Notes: generated by a model not told the origin, from the sequence alone. Positions 1 through 11,755 are shown, numbered from the stretch's first letter. The stretch: DNA of 64,000 nucleotides from Tricholoma matsutake (GCA_026075535.2 AP026539.1:5146001-5210000), one strand, 5' to 3'. Numbers and translations are program-made.

Positions 1-360
1 GTGGGAGGGTGTAAGCCTGGCTTACATCATCTTATGGACATCTGTTTATACACGCATATACTTCGAACCTTATATACTACTAGATATGAAAAATTCCCCT
101 TCCTTCCTTTTCTACTACTTGCTTCCCCATACTCAGCTTTTGTAATTGTCCCTCACTCCTAAATACACGTCGTTGTCCTGTTATATCGTGTGGTTAGAAG
201 TGAGTTCGTTTGTTCTTTTCTCTCCTTACATTCCTCCCCAGTGTTTCCTATCCCAATTAAGGGATAGGCTTTCAAGTGAATAGCTTTGTAATAGTGGATT
301 CTGGAATACATCATAGGCACTGTTGAGACCTGTACAGTTACTACAGTACAACTTAGTTTA
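1..360. other. no gene recognised; 3' flank of the hAT remnant
   Basis: AT-rich sequence at the left window edge. I see no conserved coding pattern, RNA gene or terminal inverted repeat that I can pair with another sequence in the window. It may hold the 3' end of the hAT element read on the minus strand, but no hAT-like end was found. Confidence 0.4.
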
Positions 361-3266
361 TCATGACCAGAACTCATCCTCTTCATCAATCTCATCAGTT
401 TCATCATCATTCTCCTCTGTGTCATGTTCCACCTGCTCACCCCTCATTTGCTTCTCAACAATCTTGATGGTCTCTGAAAGTCCTGGATAAAGTGGGGTTT
501 TGGCCCATGACCCAACTGCAACCTGAGCTTTGAATGTCTGTGGGCTGGTGCTATGCTGGAGATGGTTGACCTCAAGTCTGCCAACTGAAAATGGACATTC
601 AGCATCAACTGATGAAGCTGTCATACATAATGTCTGAGTAGGTGCACAAATTAATACAATTTATACTGACCTGGTGCTGAATAAAAATCAAGTCCCATCT
701 TTCCTACACGAGATCGATGCTCAGTTGGTTGATTCCAGTATTTCATATATCCTCCAGCCTCCTTGACGGCAGAGGATTTGATGACTGGATCAGCCAAGTA
801 GGTAAGAATGGTGTTGGTATTTTGATTATTGTCAGATTCAGTTGGGACAACCCATTTTGATTTTGCCTGCAAACCAATCATAATCCTCCAAATTCATCCA
901 CCAAATTCAAAACTCACCTTGCCTCTCTGTGGCACTGCAAGGGCAGGAGGTAAAACTTCCTCATCTCCCTTATATGACTCATTCCAATGACTGAGAACCG
1001 TCTTCTTGATATCTTGGATTTGGGCAGCTGTGTGACCATGATCCTTGAACCATTTGAGCTTCTTATCAGGACACATGACTGTGTAGTGTCAGAACCAAGA
1101 AATGATAGAATATTCCACACTTACCAATAGCAATGACATATAGTTCAGTTTCCTTCATAAGAGTGTAATACTTGCTGATAAGAATAAGAATGGCCTGTGC
1201 TGCCACACAAACAACATTAGAAAGCTCAGATTCTTCATTGTCACAAACTAGGTTCATGGATTGCTCAATAGAATCTAGCATTGGTAAAACCTCTGCAATA
1301 AGGGGAACCTGAGACTGTGAAAACAATTTTGTTGGCTCCTCAAACACCTGAAAAAAGATTGAATCAATCGTCTGTTCAAACTTCAAAGCAATATAAAACT
1401 GTAACCTCAAGAACAGCACTAAGTGTATCTGCAAGGTTCCACTGGGCTTCTGAAAGTTGATATGCTTGTAGCTTGTTGATTGCAGCACCTGTAAGCTGTT
1501 CAACAGGACTTCTGAAATACAGGTGAGCATCTAAGCATGTGAGATCTGAATTCTATCGAGTAGGAACATGATGATAAAGCATTGTCTTATCACCAGGAAG
1601 ATCTTTGTCATTTGCGACAAGGTTGTCAAACTTCTCTTTAAGTGTTGAATTATCATGAACACGTCAAGCAAGCCCAGCAACCTGTAAATCTATTGTAGCT
1701 TTGTAGCATATGGCATAGTAGTTATTTAGACTTACTCAGGGAAAAAGTTGAAGAGCCATCTTCTCCTCTTCAGTATCAATTGTAACACCCCTCTCTCTCA
1801 TCTTTTCAATTGCCTGCCCATGGGTGGTTTTGAGAATAGCAGCATCATGGGCATCCTGACCATCATCAGGTACAGATGCAGCATCAGTTGCAATACTTTC
1901 CTCTTCAACAGCAAGATCATCATCAGAGGAATCATCATTTTCAGCAACAACTGTCACTACAATATATTTTAGATGTATTCTCATCAAACATTTATCTGGA
2001 AGCTCACCATTAGAATCTGCAGTTGCCTTCTTTTTTGGCTGCTGAAAAAAGAATGATATAAAAATCTGGGAGTTTGTTAGAAAAATAAAACAAAAGACAA
2101 TGGCCATATATACCTTAGCCAAGAGATTGATAATGTGTGGAAAGCAATGACCACGAGATGCCATCCCACGAAATGATGGAATGAGAGTGGGAAGGTATTT
2201 TGCCAGCCCATCATTGTTACTTGTATTGTCCATACAAATTGAAAGAAGCTAAAACAAGATTAATCATCTTTAGCCAGTTATAAAAAAACTAAATAACAAA
2301 CCAGTTTATCAAGCCCAAAATTATTTTAGACAGTTGGCCATGACCTCAGCAAATACTTCCCATTGTGTTTTTGTGTTAGCCTAGAACATGTAGAAGGCTA
2401 AGCAATTCTGCTAATATTTGGACACCAACTGTATAAATTCCAATACTGCATGGTAGATAACTCCCTCTTGAAACCAAACAACAACAATTCCAAGAAAGGA
2501 TGCAACAATAGGTGCTGTCCATCCATCAAGAACCAAATGAATTGTGCTGTTGAGAGCCTTGGTACATTTGAGCACAACATCCATTACGGGAAAAAAATCA
2601 GAAACACACCATGAAATAGTTACGAACATTTTTCGACATTTCAGCATATATGACTTTAATATCACAGGAAACTGTCTGAGGTGAAGGGAGAATTGTTCCT
2701 GGCTGGAGCATCTCAACCTCAGCCTGATAGTCTTCATCAAGAACTGAATTAAAAGGGCGATGGTTTTTTGCACAACACATAGCAATCATAGTATGGTGAC
2801 CTGCAGGTGAGTATGGTGCTCCAGTACATTGAGGAGCATCACCAGAGACAACACCAAGGCGTTTATCACATGGTTTGACACCATCTTGAAGGTTCTTTGT
2901 TCCATGGCCACTTGACATGCAAGAACACAGGTGAGGAGTATGGTGAACAAGGTCAACCTTGCAACTAAAGGCAAATACCATCTTCAAGGGTTCCTCATTA
3001 TTGTCCACTTCTTGGCAAAGGGAGATGTCATAGTGATCATAGATCTTTGAGCACCAAGCAGACTTTGAAGCCTCTGAATAAATGAAGTAATATAGACCAG
3101 GCCAGCCTGGAGAGGACACCAACAATCTCCTGGTCATGTAAGGACCACACCTCAACATCTGTCTTACTAACAATGGTCTTCTTTGCAGCTCAAGCCTTGA
3201 TAGGAGAGATAAGGACAGCTGGCTGCTCAACAGGCTCAAGTGTAGTTGGTCTGGCTCTTCCTGCAC
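361..3266 (-). pseudogene. hAT-family transposase, multi-exon, degraded
   Basis: A cut-and-paste transposase of the hAT superfamily read on the minus strand in several short blocks separated by introns and probable lesions. In order: a cysteine/histidine stretch near 2930-2850 that may be the BED finger; a conserved helical block around 2790-2620 (NHRPFNSVLDED); the catalytic-core strand LVLDGWTAP near 2500-2550; the DNTSNNDGLAKYLPTL block followed by RGHCFPHIINLLAK at 2233-2110, a typical hAT RNase H-fold signature; and the C-terminal dimerisation region, with YWNQP at 880-660 and the DAECPFSVGRLEVNHLQHS block at 624-450. The tail is very acidic. Introns of about 50 bp with GTRNGT-like donors fit the gaps. 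No intact single frame exists, and CpG is scarce, so I treat it as a decayed copy. The family is clear; the exact exon borders are not. Confidence 0.75.
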
Positions 3267-3640
3267 CCTGTACAGCTGGGAAGTGTTGATGAGGCATTCT
3301 TACGTGCTACAGAGGGTGGAAGGGAACAAAGAATGGCAAAACACCAACACAATGACCTGCCAGCAATAAGCGGAGTTCAAAGCGCATTTTGCATGAGTGT
3401 TTGACACACCTAGCCCAGTGACCATCCCTCGTGTGAGAAGAGCAAGTGTCAATTGGGATTGACACTCTCATCCCCACGAGGCAGTGGTCATGAGTCTACA
3501 GCATGCCTTACCCTATGGGTAGACCCACTGTCTCCAGTCAAATCATCCACCAACAGCTCCTGCACCTGAGAAGACCCACAATTGCAGGCTCCTTCAAACA
3601 CAGGAGCTGATAACAATGACGACACCATGTCATTGTCATC
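3267..3640. other. no gene recognised
   Basis: Upstream flank of the hAT remnant. There are short open frames on the minus strand but none shows a family pattern. The distal part leads into the first module of the palindrome-ended repeat cluster. Confidence 0.4.
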
Positions 3641-3768
3641 AGGGCTGGGGTAGCACAGAAGAGGATCCACTCTGCAAGCAGTTGCTTGTGGGTGTGGGTG
3701 TCATCTTGTACTACTAGACTCATAGGGTAGCAAAGAAAAAGAAAAAACAATAAAAAAATAAACTTACA

Positions 3769-3796
3769 GCCCAAGAGATGTCAATGTCTCTTGGGC
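3769..3796. repeat. palindrome of the module family
   Basis: Perfect 10-bp arms GCCCAAGAGA / TCTCTTGGGC around an 8-base centre, directly preceded on the plus strand by AACTTACA (GTAAGT on the minus strand). Confidence 0.85.
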
Positions 3797-4463
3797 CCTT
3801 TTTGTGCACACCTCCTTTCGTCATTGTCATCAGCCATAGTTGTGCCCCCTCCCATCATTGGTACCTTGCTGCTTGCATGCCCCCCTCCCATCATCATCTC
3901 CCTCCCCCTTTGTCTCTCTTCCCCCCATCTCTTGACCCTGCGAGCAGGGGCTCTCAGCAGTGCCACCTGCCATTGTGTTTGTTGGTGCCGAATGTGCCTT
4001 GCTCGTCGTTGCCATGTTGTTGTTCATCATCCCCACTGTTTGTTTGTTGCCTCCCCTGTTCGTTCATCTTCCCCGCTCTTCATTATCCCCCATGTTTGTT
4101 GCCCTGCCATTTGGTGTTTGTTCATTGGTGTTCATTTGTGGGCGTTCATTTGTTGGCATTCATTTGTTGGTGTCATCATTTGATGTCCTGGTTCCATCAT
4201 CGTCAGCACCTCTATCTCCCCCTGCAAGCAGTGGCTTGCAGGTGGGGTGGTGGTGCTGTGACGTGGTGTCGGCTGTGGTGTGGTGTTGATGTTGCTGTTT
4301 AGGAATGGAACCCATTGCCACCCTGCGAGCAGAGGCTTGCAGCAGCGGCGTAGGGCATAGGGCATGGAGAGGGCATGGGTGTGATGTGGGAGATGTCATA
4401 GGCAAACAAAAAGAAACTAGAGAAGTAAAAGAAAAGAAAATAAATAAAAGAAACATATGCTAT

Positions 4464-4494
4464 GGCCCAAACGACATTGTTCATTGTTTGGGCC
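4464..4494. repeat. palindrome of the module family
   Basis: Nine-bp perfect arms GGCCCAAAC / GTTTGGGCC around a 13-base centre. This copy has a two-base deletion relative to the longest family members. Confidence 0.8.
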
Positions 4495-4508
4495 AGCTTT
4501 GCACTGCA

Positions 4509-4535
4509 GTGGTGGTGGTGGTGGTGGTGGTGGTG
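4509..4535 (+). repeat. (GTG)n microsatellite
   Basis: About nine uninterrupted GTG triplets directly 3' of the 4464-4494 palindrome. Confidence 0.9.
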
Positions 4536-4981
4536 TCCCCTGTCACCATTGCAGCATCATTGTGGGCCCATCGTAGCATGAGAGGTGGGCCAGTCATTGT
4601 CATCAATAGTAGTTAGTATCTATAAAAAATTGTTAGTGATGAAAAAATGACACGAGAAAAGCAAAAAGAAATTTACCTGGAGCCCAAGAGACATTGATGA
4701 CATCCTCCTCCCTTGTGCATCGTCCTCACCCTGTCATCATCATCGCCACCATCATCATCCTGCCATCACCATCCTCCCCCTGTCATCATGGACCTCAGGT
4801 GGTCCTGGTCCTGGTCCTTGTTTCCCTGGTCTGGTCCTCATTGATGTTCAGTCATTCCTGGTCCCAGTTGTTGTTGTTGTTGTTGTTGTGTCAGTGTGGG
4901 GTTCATCACCATTGTTGGCAACAGCTAGAACTAGTAATTAGTTAGTAACAATAAAATGAAATGAAATGAAACTTACATACG

Positions 4982-5012
4982 GCCCAAGAAATGTTGTCGA
5001 CATTTCTTGGGC
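4982..5012. repeat. palindrome of the module family
   Basis: Thirteen-bp perfect arms GCCCAAGAAATGT / ACATTTCTTGGGC around a five-base centre; GTAAGT follows on the minus strand at about 4976-4971. Confidence 0.85.
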
Positions 5013-5245
5013 ACTCCACATTTGGTTATCCTCACCTCAAGTTTATAAATGGGGGGTGGTCGTGATGTGCATCCTAAGTGATGCAAACGCAAGCCTGAGT
5101 GTTCTCGGATGACTCATACCAGTGTCTTTCCATATTTGGCACTAACATCTGCAATCCGCAGATATCCATCACATTTTATCTGTATCCATCTGTATCCATA
5201 TGTTTACATAATCCATGGGTGGCTATCCGGATAATGGCCATCCAT

Positions 5246-5254
5246 GGTAGGCCC
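5246..5254. repeat. 9-bp target-site duplication, left copy
   Basis: GGTAGGCCC. The identical nine bases stand at 11349-11357, immediately outside the opposite terminal inverted repeat. Confidence 0.85.
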
Positions 5255-5440
5255 CAGCCTCCTTCCCATGCCCTACTTTGCAGTTGAGAAAAAAAAACAT
5301 TTATCTAATCTAATCTGAATGACAAATTTATTGAAAGTCAGTAACTCTATTTTTTTGAACCACTCTGTAGGGCCTGGCACAAAATGTTTGTCAACAACCT
5401 CAGCCATGGTGGCCAGTGACAGCGGGCTGTCAATTGACAA
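5255..5440 (+). repeat. left terminal inverted repeat of the RecQ/DUF6589 element
   Basis: Inverted copy of 11163-11348. It contains a nine-A tract and ends with the 12-bp palindrome TGTCAATTGACA (5428-5439). The helicase reading frame starts about 58 bp further in. Confidence 0.9.
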
Positions 5441-5497
5441 CTTAATTAGGATAAAATATAATTTTCCATCTTCGGTTTTTTTCTCATTATTCTCTGT

Positions 5498-8034
5498 ATG
5501 GCTGCTCCTTTGATCCCTTTGCTATCTGAAATACAGAACCACACTGAGACTGTCTTTGGCTGTCGGCCATGTCTTTGGCAGATCAAGATCGTTGAGGCCA
5601 TTCTCAAGTGAGACCGAGATGTTGCCTCAATAGCTGGAACTGGGATGGGGAAAACTCTTATGTTCTGGATGCCATTGCTTTTCTGACCAAAAGGCAGTGT
5701 ACAGATCATTGTAACCCCATTGAACATTTTAGGAAAGCAGAATGTTGAGTTGCTAAGAAAGGCTGGATTGAAAGCTATTTTCATCAGTGCCGACACAGCA
5801 ACTGCCAAAAACTTCTGGGTATGTGTTTAGTATTGTTAACTATCTTTCAAAATTGACAGTGTAATATCTGTGATAGGCTATTGAGGATCTAGAGTACCAG
5901 GCTGTCATCATCAATCCTGAACAGTTGATGAAGGCAGGTGGTGGATTTGAGCAGCTTGTTAAGAAGGAAGACTTTACCAATCACATGATTAGTGTAATCT
6001 GTGATGAAGCCCATTGTATCAGTGCCTGGGGTGAATTTTGGCCAGAATAAAAAGAAGTCCACCTTCGCTACATCCTCCCAAAGAATATTTCCATCATGAT
6101 CACATTGGCCACACTCCCTCTTTAGTCTTCAATGATGTAAAGGAGATTCTTCAGCTTCATTCTGATAAACTTGTTATTTTTCACTGTTCAAGTGATTGAC
6201 CCAATATCCATCTTGTGGTTCATGCAATCCAAAGTTCACTCAGCAGCTTTGCAGACATCGAGTTTATACTTTGCAACTGAAAACCAGGAGACCCTCCTCC
6301 TCCAAAATTCCTAGTTTTTTCAATGATATTAATGACACCATCAAGGCTTGCAACCATATCTGATCCCTCCTAGGACCCACTAGACCTTCGTGATAAGGTT
6401 AATTGGTTTCATTTGGAGATGTCAAATGCTTTCAAGACCGAGGAAGCTCTCCACTTTATGGCTGGAGATTTCTGGGGCCTCTTCACAACAGATTCATTTG
6501 GAATGGTGCGTGCATCTGATACTGCAACAGCTTGTATCAATTACTCATCCTAGTGCTCTCTATGTAGGGAATGGATGTTCCCGGTGTACAATTGGTTGTG
6601 CAATGGAAGGTGACATGTTCCCTTGCTGCACTATGGCAGAGATTTGGCAGGGGAGGCTGTGATCAAGCTCACGAAGCAACTGCTGTATTTTTGGTAGAAA
6701 AAGAACACTTTGATGAGGAGTGCAAGAAAAAGGAAGCACAGAAGAAGACTAAAGCTGGGGCCCAGACCAAGTGGAAAGCTTCAAAACAGAAAACTGTGCC
6801 AACCCCTGCAAAGTGGCGTTGGACTGAGGTGGATAGCAATTTGACACCCAACCATGCAACTATGGAAATGGATATCGAGGATCTGTGTGGGAGCCAGTCA
6901 GAGGATTCAGATGCATGCGCAGCCAATGACGAAGCAGATTCAATACTGATAATGGTTCCGGAGATCCAAGCGACAATGATTGAGGAACTCCAGGCTAAGT
7001 ACTGAGACAAGGGGAGGCCAGCACCAAAGAAGAAACTCAAGGTACTTGAACCTGCAATGCTTGACTTTATCAATGCAGGGGTCCGAGGTCTGAAATGTCA
7101 TCGTGTTCCACTCGATGTGTACTTTGAGAATAGCAAAGCTTGTATGTGATTGATTTGATAGTCGTGCGCACTTAACATTATATTTCTGACAGCTTCTGAT
7201 CACATGGAATGTAACACATCTCAGGATCACAGGTGTTTGCATTGCAGTCTTCCACCATCACTTTTATGCTGTGACCTTCATAATTCTGAAGCATCCTCTG
7301 CCTTTCTCTGTCACCGTGACGGTATTCCTGCACCCAAAACAATGCAGCTGCCTGCACGATCATGCATTGATACAAACTACAAGATGACAGTGGACAATAT
7401 GGGCCTTTGTAATGCACTCGAGGACTGGCAGGAGGCGAAAACAGCATATCAGTATGGTGAAGCACACCTGGAAGACCTTGGTCCAGCACTCGTAATTGTT
7501 AGGAAATCACCCCATTACCTAATAAAATTTCATTTTATTTTATTATGTCGAATTACACTACATGACGCCAAATGACGCTACACTTTGATAGCATGAGAAT
7601 TTTATTTCGCATGCATCAAAATGTATGCGCATGTACAAGTGCGTCAGTAACAACAATGTACAATATGTGTAACATAGTATATAAACCCTAAATATATGCC
7701 TAGGGGACCCCAGTTGTGTTCTCTTAGGTATTCCACCTATGTTTTTGGTGTGAAAGGCCTATCTCAACAAACTCACCTATTAATAACCCCTCGCATCAAA
7801 ACCATCAATTCCCCCATCACGAGTGCGGATCCCGCCCCCTTCTTGTAGAGAGAACCCACACGGTCTTAGCTAGCAGATAGTGGGTGTCGCCCTAACAGTA
7901 ATGCCAACTTTAGTTCTCAATCATATTATGGACTGCTCTCATTATTTCAAGATTGGTTCAATGGCTGACCTTAAAAAGGAGATGCGATGGGACAAGTCAG
8001 ATCAGTAGGGGGATAAAGTGGTTGAGATGATTCA
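5498..8034 (+). pseudogene. RecQ-like SF2 DNA helicase, disrupted
   Basis: ATP-dependent superfamily II helicase of the RecQ type that is abundant in agaricomycete genomes. I chose the ATG at 5498, since the frame then runs into the helicase core. Walker A AGTGMGKT lies near 5630-5655, the VTPLN strand near 5710, motif II DEAHC near 6005, and motif VI QRFGRGG near 6632-6650. A cysteine cluster (about 7205-7275: CNTS, HRCLHC, LLCCD) follows, as in RecQ zinc-binding tails. Lesions: TGA at 5609-5611, TGA at 5684-5686 and TGA near 6196-6198, each where the family usually has another residue (arginine in the best matches); further stops and frame changes in 6040-6400; and a solo LTR at 7497-7897. 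The frame continues after the LTR if the insertion and one duplication copy are set aside. The gene converges on the DUF6589 gene. It is not functional as it stands. Confidence 0.8.
7492..7902 (+). mobile_element. solo LTR (7497-7897) with 5-bp duplication GTAAT, inside the helicase gene
   Basis: A 401-bp sequence with termini TGTTAGG...CCTAACA, flanked on both sides by GTAAT (7492-7496 and 7898-7902). A TATATAAACC box at about 7678-7688 gives a likely plus orientation. No internal retrotransposon sequence is present, so this is a solo LTR left by recombination between the two LTRs. Its ends resemble Copia-type LTRs, but it is unlike the 305-bp LTR at 14.0 and 19.5 kb. Confidence 0.9.
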
Positions 8035-8385
8035 ATGATTATGTCCACAGCCACCACCCACTATCCTGATGACCACCACTCTGCGTCCACTAGCACTCAC
8101 AACCACTACTCCACCCACTCTTTCAAACTGAAATGGTGGACTTACATCGGGCCCAGGAGCTCTGCCATCAGTGGGGGAAGCAGTGCCACCCAAAGTTTGT
8201 GCAAAGGCCCTGTGGTGCCGTTGGTCATACTAGTGAGTGTTTACTTAATTTCACAGATTTGTATGATGTTGAAATTTTGAGCACAGTGTGAAACTGCCAA
8301 TGTCTACATCACGCAAACAATTCCACAACATCCTCATCTAAGGAAAATATTGGTACAGCGCCGTAAGATCAGTTCTTATTGCTGG

Positions 8386-11066
8386 TCATATCAGTTCAAC
8401 TATCACATCCTCTGCTTCAATCAAGTTTCCCTCATCTAAATCTGATGTTTCACCTACCCCATCATCAACCTTCGAAGGGCTCTGGAAAAGCTCTTGCCAT
8501 CGATCAACCATATCTAAGATTCTGTATGTCGTTTTACATCCAGTTGTAATTTTATGAGGATTTTGTTCTGTAATGTGTTTTTGCACCAGCTCAAAAGTTT
8601 GCCTCATGTCGGGGTCTGCATGTAATGTCATTAGATGTGTCAGTACAAAGTTTCCCTCAATGGTAGTTCAGATATCTCAGTACACCTGTACCAATGGTGA
8701 CTCTTTGATGATACGCCGAACAGTATGGTTTGATCCTTGCCCACCATGTTCAGCCTATGTATCTCAATTTGGGCACACTTTCAAGTTGAGTGCATACTTA
8801 CTTTTGTATATAGGTTGTTGAGCTTGACACACCAGTCTACTGCACAAAACTTGCCAGCCTTTCCAGTAGGGTTGACCAGGATGCTATATCGAACTGCATG
8901 TCTACCATTCAAAGTTCAGCAAGTAGTACAATGACAGCCAGAAGCTAGCTGAATGCTGCACTTTAGGCCTGCATGGTAGAGAAAGTGGACATCCCCCAAG
9001 AATCTTAACATGTGAGCAGCATATTTGTGCTTGCCTGTTGCTTTGAATATAAGAATCCGTGGTACTAGCCAAGCCTCAACCCTCCCAATGTCACCAGTAT
9101 TCATTGTGTGTGATATCTCCTCATACAATAAGCAGTACTTGTTGAGAAGTAGGGTATTTTCATATTGTGCATCACATTGAGCTTCAGGTTGGGCTCTCAG
9201 TCACTGCATTCTGCCACCTGCAACATACTTCCTTGTGATGCAGTCAGCCATTTCCTGCAGTAGTTCAAAGCTGGGTTTTGACTGGGTGAAGAGCTCCAGT
9301 GTTGTATGCTCTGCATTCTGTTGGAAAGCTTCCATCCTCCAGCAATCAAGGCACCTACAAATCCCAACATGTCCAATTACTTGGTGCATTCAGCGGAAGC
9401 CTGGCTTCAAAGCAATTATTCCTGTTTCCTTTGGGCGCAACTTAGAAATGTCATGCATAAGACAGGTGTCGTCCACTCTTCCCTCTGGAGGCTGAATAAA
9501 TATATGCCACAGTGCATCAGTGCATGCCATTTTTACATGGAATAGGCCAGGAACAAAGACAGCAAATTGAAATCAGTTCCATGCTGACTTTTCAATTGCG
9601 CGGTGTGATTGAATGCTGAGGAGGCGGTCACCCATCCCAAGATCACCATGGAACAAAACTACATACGGTGTAATGTCTACCACCTTATCCTGAATCTCTG
9701 GATCATTAGGGTCACCAACACCACCTTGTTCAGCAAGATTTTTTACTGTGCTGATATTTCTGGAAACCATTGAATTGCTGAATTCCATGATGCGTGCTGG
9801 AATTGTTGGTGTTTTCACAACAGGGATTTGTTCAATCACCTCTGCATCACCAATGTTTGCTCAGAACTGTGCAAAGTAATTCGGCCCATGATGGCAGAGA
9901 TTCCATAGAAATTTCCAAGAATTAAAATAGGTGTGCCATGTCAAACCACTAGGATGGTTTCCTTCAGGATGCAAAGTAAAAAGGTCTTTCCAGGTGCTGC
10001 CCACAGGCAGGTCAGAGATATTGACCCTTGTATTGAGCCGCGACTGGCTCCATAGCTCTTCTGAACACCTCATGTCCTCCCATGTTACACCATGTTGAAA
10101 AGGGAAAATGATGGCAGATGTCAAGTGCTTCAGCGTGTCCTCAGATTTTTCAGTGGTGTGTATCGAGAGCTTCAGGTCAACATCAAAATTGTCATAAGCA
10201 TAGAATGTGAGCAATGTCTGGCCAAGGTCACGGAGGACTTTTGCTGACTTTGTGGACAGGGATGTAATTGCCTGATGAATTGCATTGATGGAGATTGATA
10301 TTCCCATGCGCATGAGAGTCTCTATTACTGTTTTGGGTGTCTTACATGAGTGGAGGAATATTCCAATGATACTTTCAAGTGCATTGACTTTCTGGCTTGT
10401 GCTCTGCATGACGATACCAATGACAACAACTTGTTTCTGCCAACTGCATGAATATCTGTATGTCATTTCATGTACACAAAGGGATGGGCTTATGACTTGA
10501 ATGATTGCCTCCTGTCTGGCAATATTCCTGTGCACGCATGCACCCAGATCATCGACAATCTTCTCAATGATTCCCTCGAGGTCAAGGTCTGCAAAATGAT
10601 CCCAATATTCGCTATCACCACCATCATTCAACACCCTGGTGTTCATCTCAGTCTCATGTTCTACCTTCCTCCCTCCAACCTTGGTTGCTGACATCAAGAG
10701 TTCCAATAGATCCCACAACCAAGGAGCAGTTGCTTGCATTTGCTCCGCCATCTCCTCAATTCGGAAATCTTCAATCTGTTCAGCTGACACGTGAACAGCA
10801 CTGAACTCCCACCCATGCCTCCCCTGGACAAGATTCACAATATCACTTTTATACTTCTCTTTGGCAAAATCACAGACCCAATTCAGACCAGATTCCCCAG
10901 ATGAGTTTGTCAATGTGGTGCATATCTCATGCGAGTTGGAAATGAGACCACACACAATGGGGTGTTCAGCATAGTGTTGATTAGACAAGAGGTCTACTAT
11001 AAATTTGGATATATCAAGCTGATGAACATGAAGAATTTCTAGGATATTGTCAAGCTGGGAGCTCAT
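8386..11066 (-). pseudogene. DUF6589-family protein, broken only by TGA codons
   Basis: A two-exon gene: exon 1 11066-8802, a 47-bp intron with a GTAAGT donor and an ATAG acceptor (8801-8755), exon 2 8754-8386. This gives 877 residues with phases that agree exactly. Exon 1 is one unbroken frame apart from TGA at 9861, 9573, 9390, 9201 and 8916; exon 2 has TGA at 8677 and 8668. The C-terminus is acidic. Recognisable blocks: AYDNFDVDLK (about residue 290), HLTSAIIFPFQHGVTW, VLFHGDLGMGDRLLSIQSH (about 470-485), and FVPGLFHVKMACTDALWHIF just after. These match what I recall of DUF6589, a family expanded in agaricomycetes with no proven function. Invariant aspartates in DNFD and HGDL suggest an RNase H-like metal site, which would suit a transposase. 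It starts about 100 bp inside the right TIR and faces the helicase. The family call is firm; the transposase role is inference. Confidence 0.8.
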
Positions 11067-11162
11067 TTATGCACAATATTAGATTGCAATCAATAAGATT
11101 ATCTCGAGGCTACAGGCTACATATATCACTATTGAAACAATACCAAACAAACTGAATATCTA

Positions 11163-11348
11163 TTGTCAATTGACAGCCCACTGTCACTGGTCACCATGGC
11201 TGAGGTTGTTGACAAACATTTTGTGCCAGGCCCTACGGAGCGGTTGAAAAAAATAGAGTTACTGACTTTCAATAAATTTGTCATTCAGATTAGATTAGAT
11301 AAATGTTTTTTTTTCTCAACCGCAAAGTAGGGCATGGGAAGCAGGCTG
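11163..11348 (-). repeat. right terminal inverted repeat of the RecQ/DUF6589 element
   Basis: Inverted copy of 5255-5440. The 12-bp palindrome TGTCAATTGACA stands at its inner end (11164-11175), and GGTAGGCCC follows at its outer end (11349-11357). Confidence 0.9.
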
Positions 11349-11357
11349 GGTAGGCCC

Positions 11358-11755
11358 TAGTCACAACGATGATGGACAAACTTGGGAGAGCCAAAAGCGT
11401 CCAAAAAAGGCAATTTTCATGTGTTTCTGGCCGTATTTTTGCCCAGGTCACAGAAATTTTTGCAACCTGGCAAAAATCACTTTTCATCAGGTTGGTCACA
11501 GGTCACACCCCCTGATGAATTGATTGCATTGGTACAGTAGTCTTCACCCAAGTGTCTCAAGCAATACAACCCTTTAGAAAACAGATCACATGAGTAAAGC
11601 CTGAGCATGTGAGTGCATGCCAAGTTTGTTTACTCAGTGCTCACTTCATGACTTTTAATTTCTCTTGCTCCTCACGTCACCTAACTGGATAGCCGACTAA
11701 GACTTGTGCACTTGCCACAGCCTCTCCTGAGGACATGTCGTATCTTTTCCACTGC
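11358..11755. other. no gene recognised between two transposons
   Basis: About 400 bp of mixed sequence between the long-TIR element and the non-autonomous hAT element. No conserved reading frame, RNA gene or repeat copy was seen. Confidence 0.5.

Larger units (their letters stand above)
3640..5012 (-). repeat. cluster of palindrome-ended exon-like modules
   Basis: At least four copies of a short module read on the minus strand. Each has an exon-like stretch ending in a palindrome built on GCCCAA...TTGGGC, followed within a few bases by a splice-donor-like GTAAGT or GTAAAT and an A/T-rich, T-tract intron-like spacer. Translated, the palindrome gives related peptides: PRDIDISWAV (3769-3796), EDVINVSWAPG (about 4681-4712) and PRNVDNISWAV (4982-5012). 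The copy at 4464-4494 is two bases shorter and reads NNVVWAIA only in another frame. A second palindrome, CAAGCNNNTGCTTGCAG-like, sits upstream and encodes (K)PLLAGW-type peptides (3660-3700, 3937-3960, 4220-4245, 4318-4345). The spacers are rich in CCA/CAT repeats. The same modules recur at 12.5, 23.2 and 29.0-29.9 kb. The repeat is certain; whether it is expressed as protein is inference. Confidence 0.7.
5255..11348. mobile_element. 6.1-kb long-TIR DNA transposon carrying RecQ helicase and DUF6589 genes
   Basis: The element is bounded by inverted repeats 5255-5440 and about 11163-11348 (some 186 bp, with seven mismatches counted by eye), both beginning CAGCCTSCTTCCCATGCC, and by the nine-base direct repeat GGTAGGCCC outside them. 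Inside are two converging genes: a RecQ-type helicase on the plus strand (5498 to about 8034) and a DUF6589 protein on the minus strand (11066-8386). A 401-bp solo LTR sits in the helicase gene. Long TIRs and a 9-bp duplication are structural marks of Mutator-like elements, but no MULE transposase is seen, so DUF6589 is the candidate transposase by elimination. Four of the seven TIR mismatches are CpG against TpG or CpA, so the element is old. Boundaries are well supported; superfamily assignment is inference. Confidence 0.85.
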
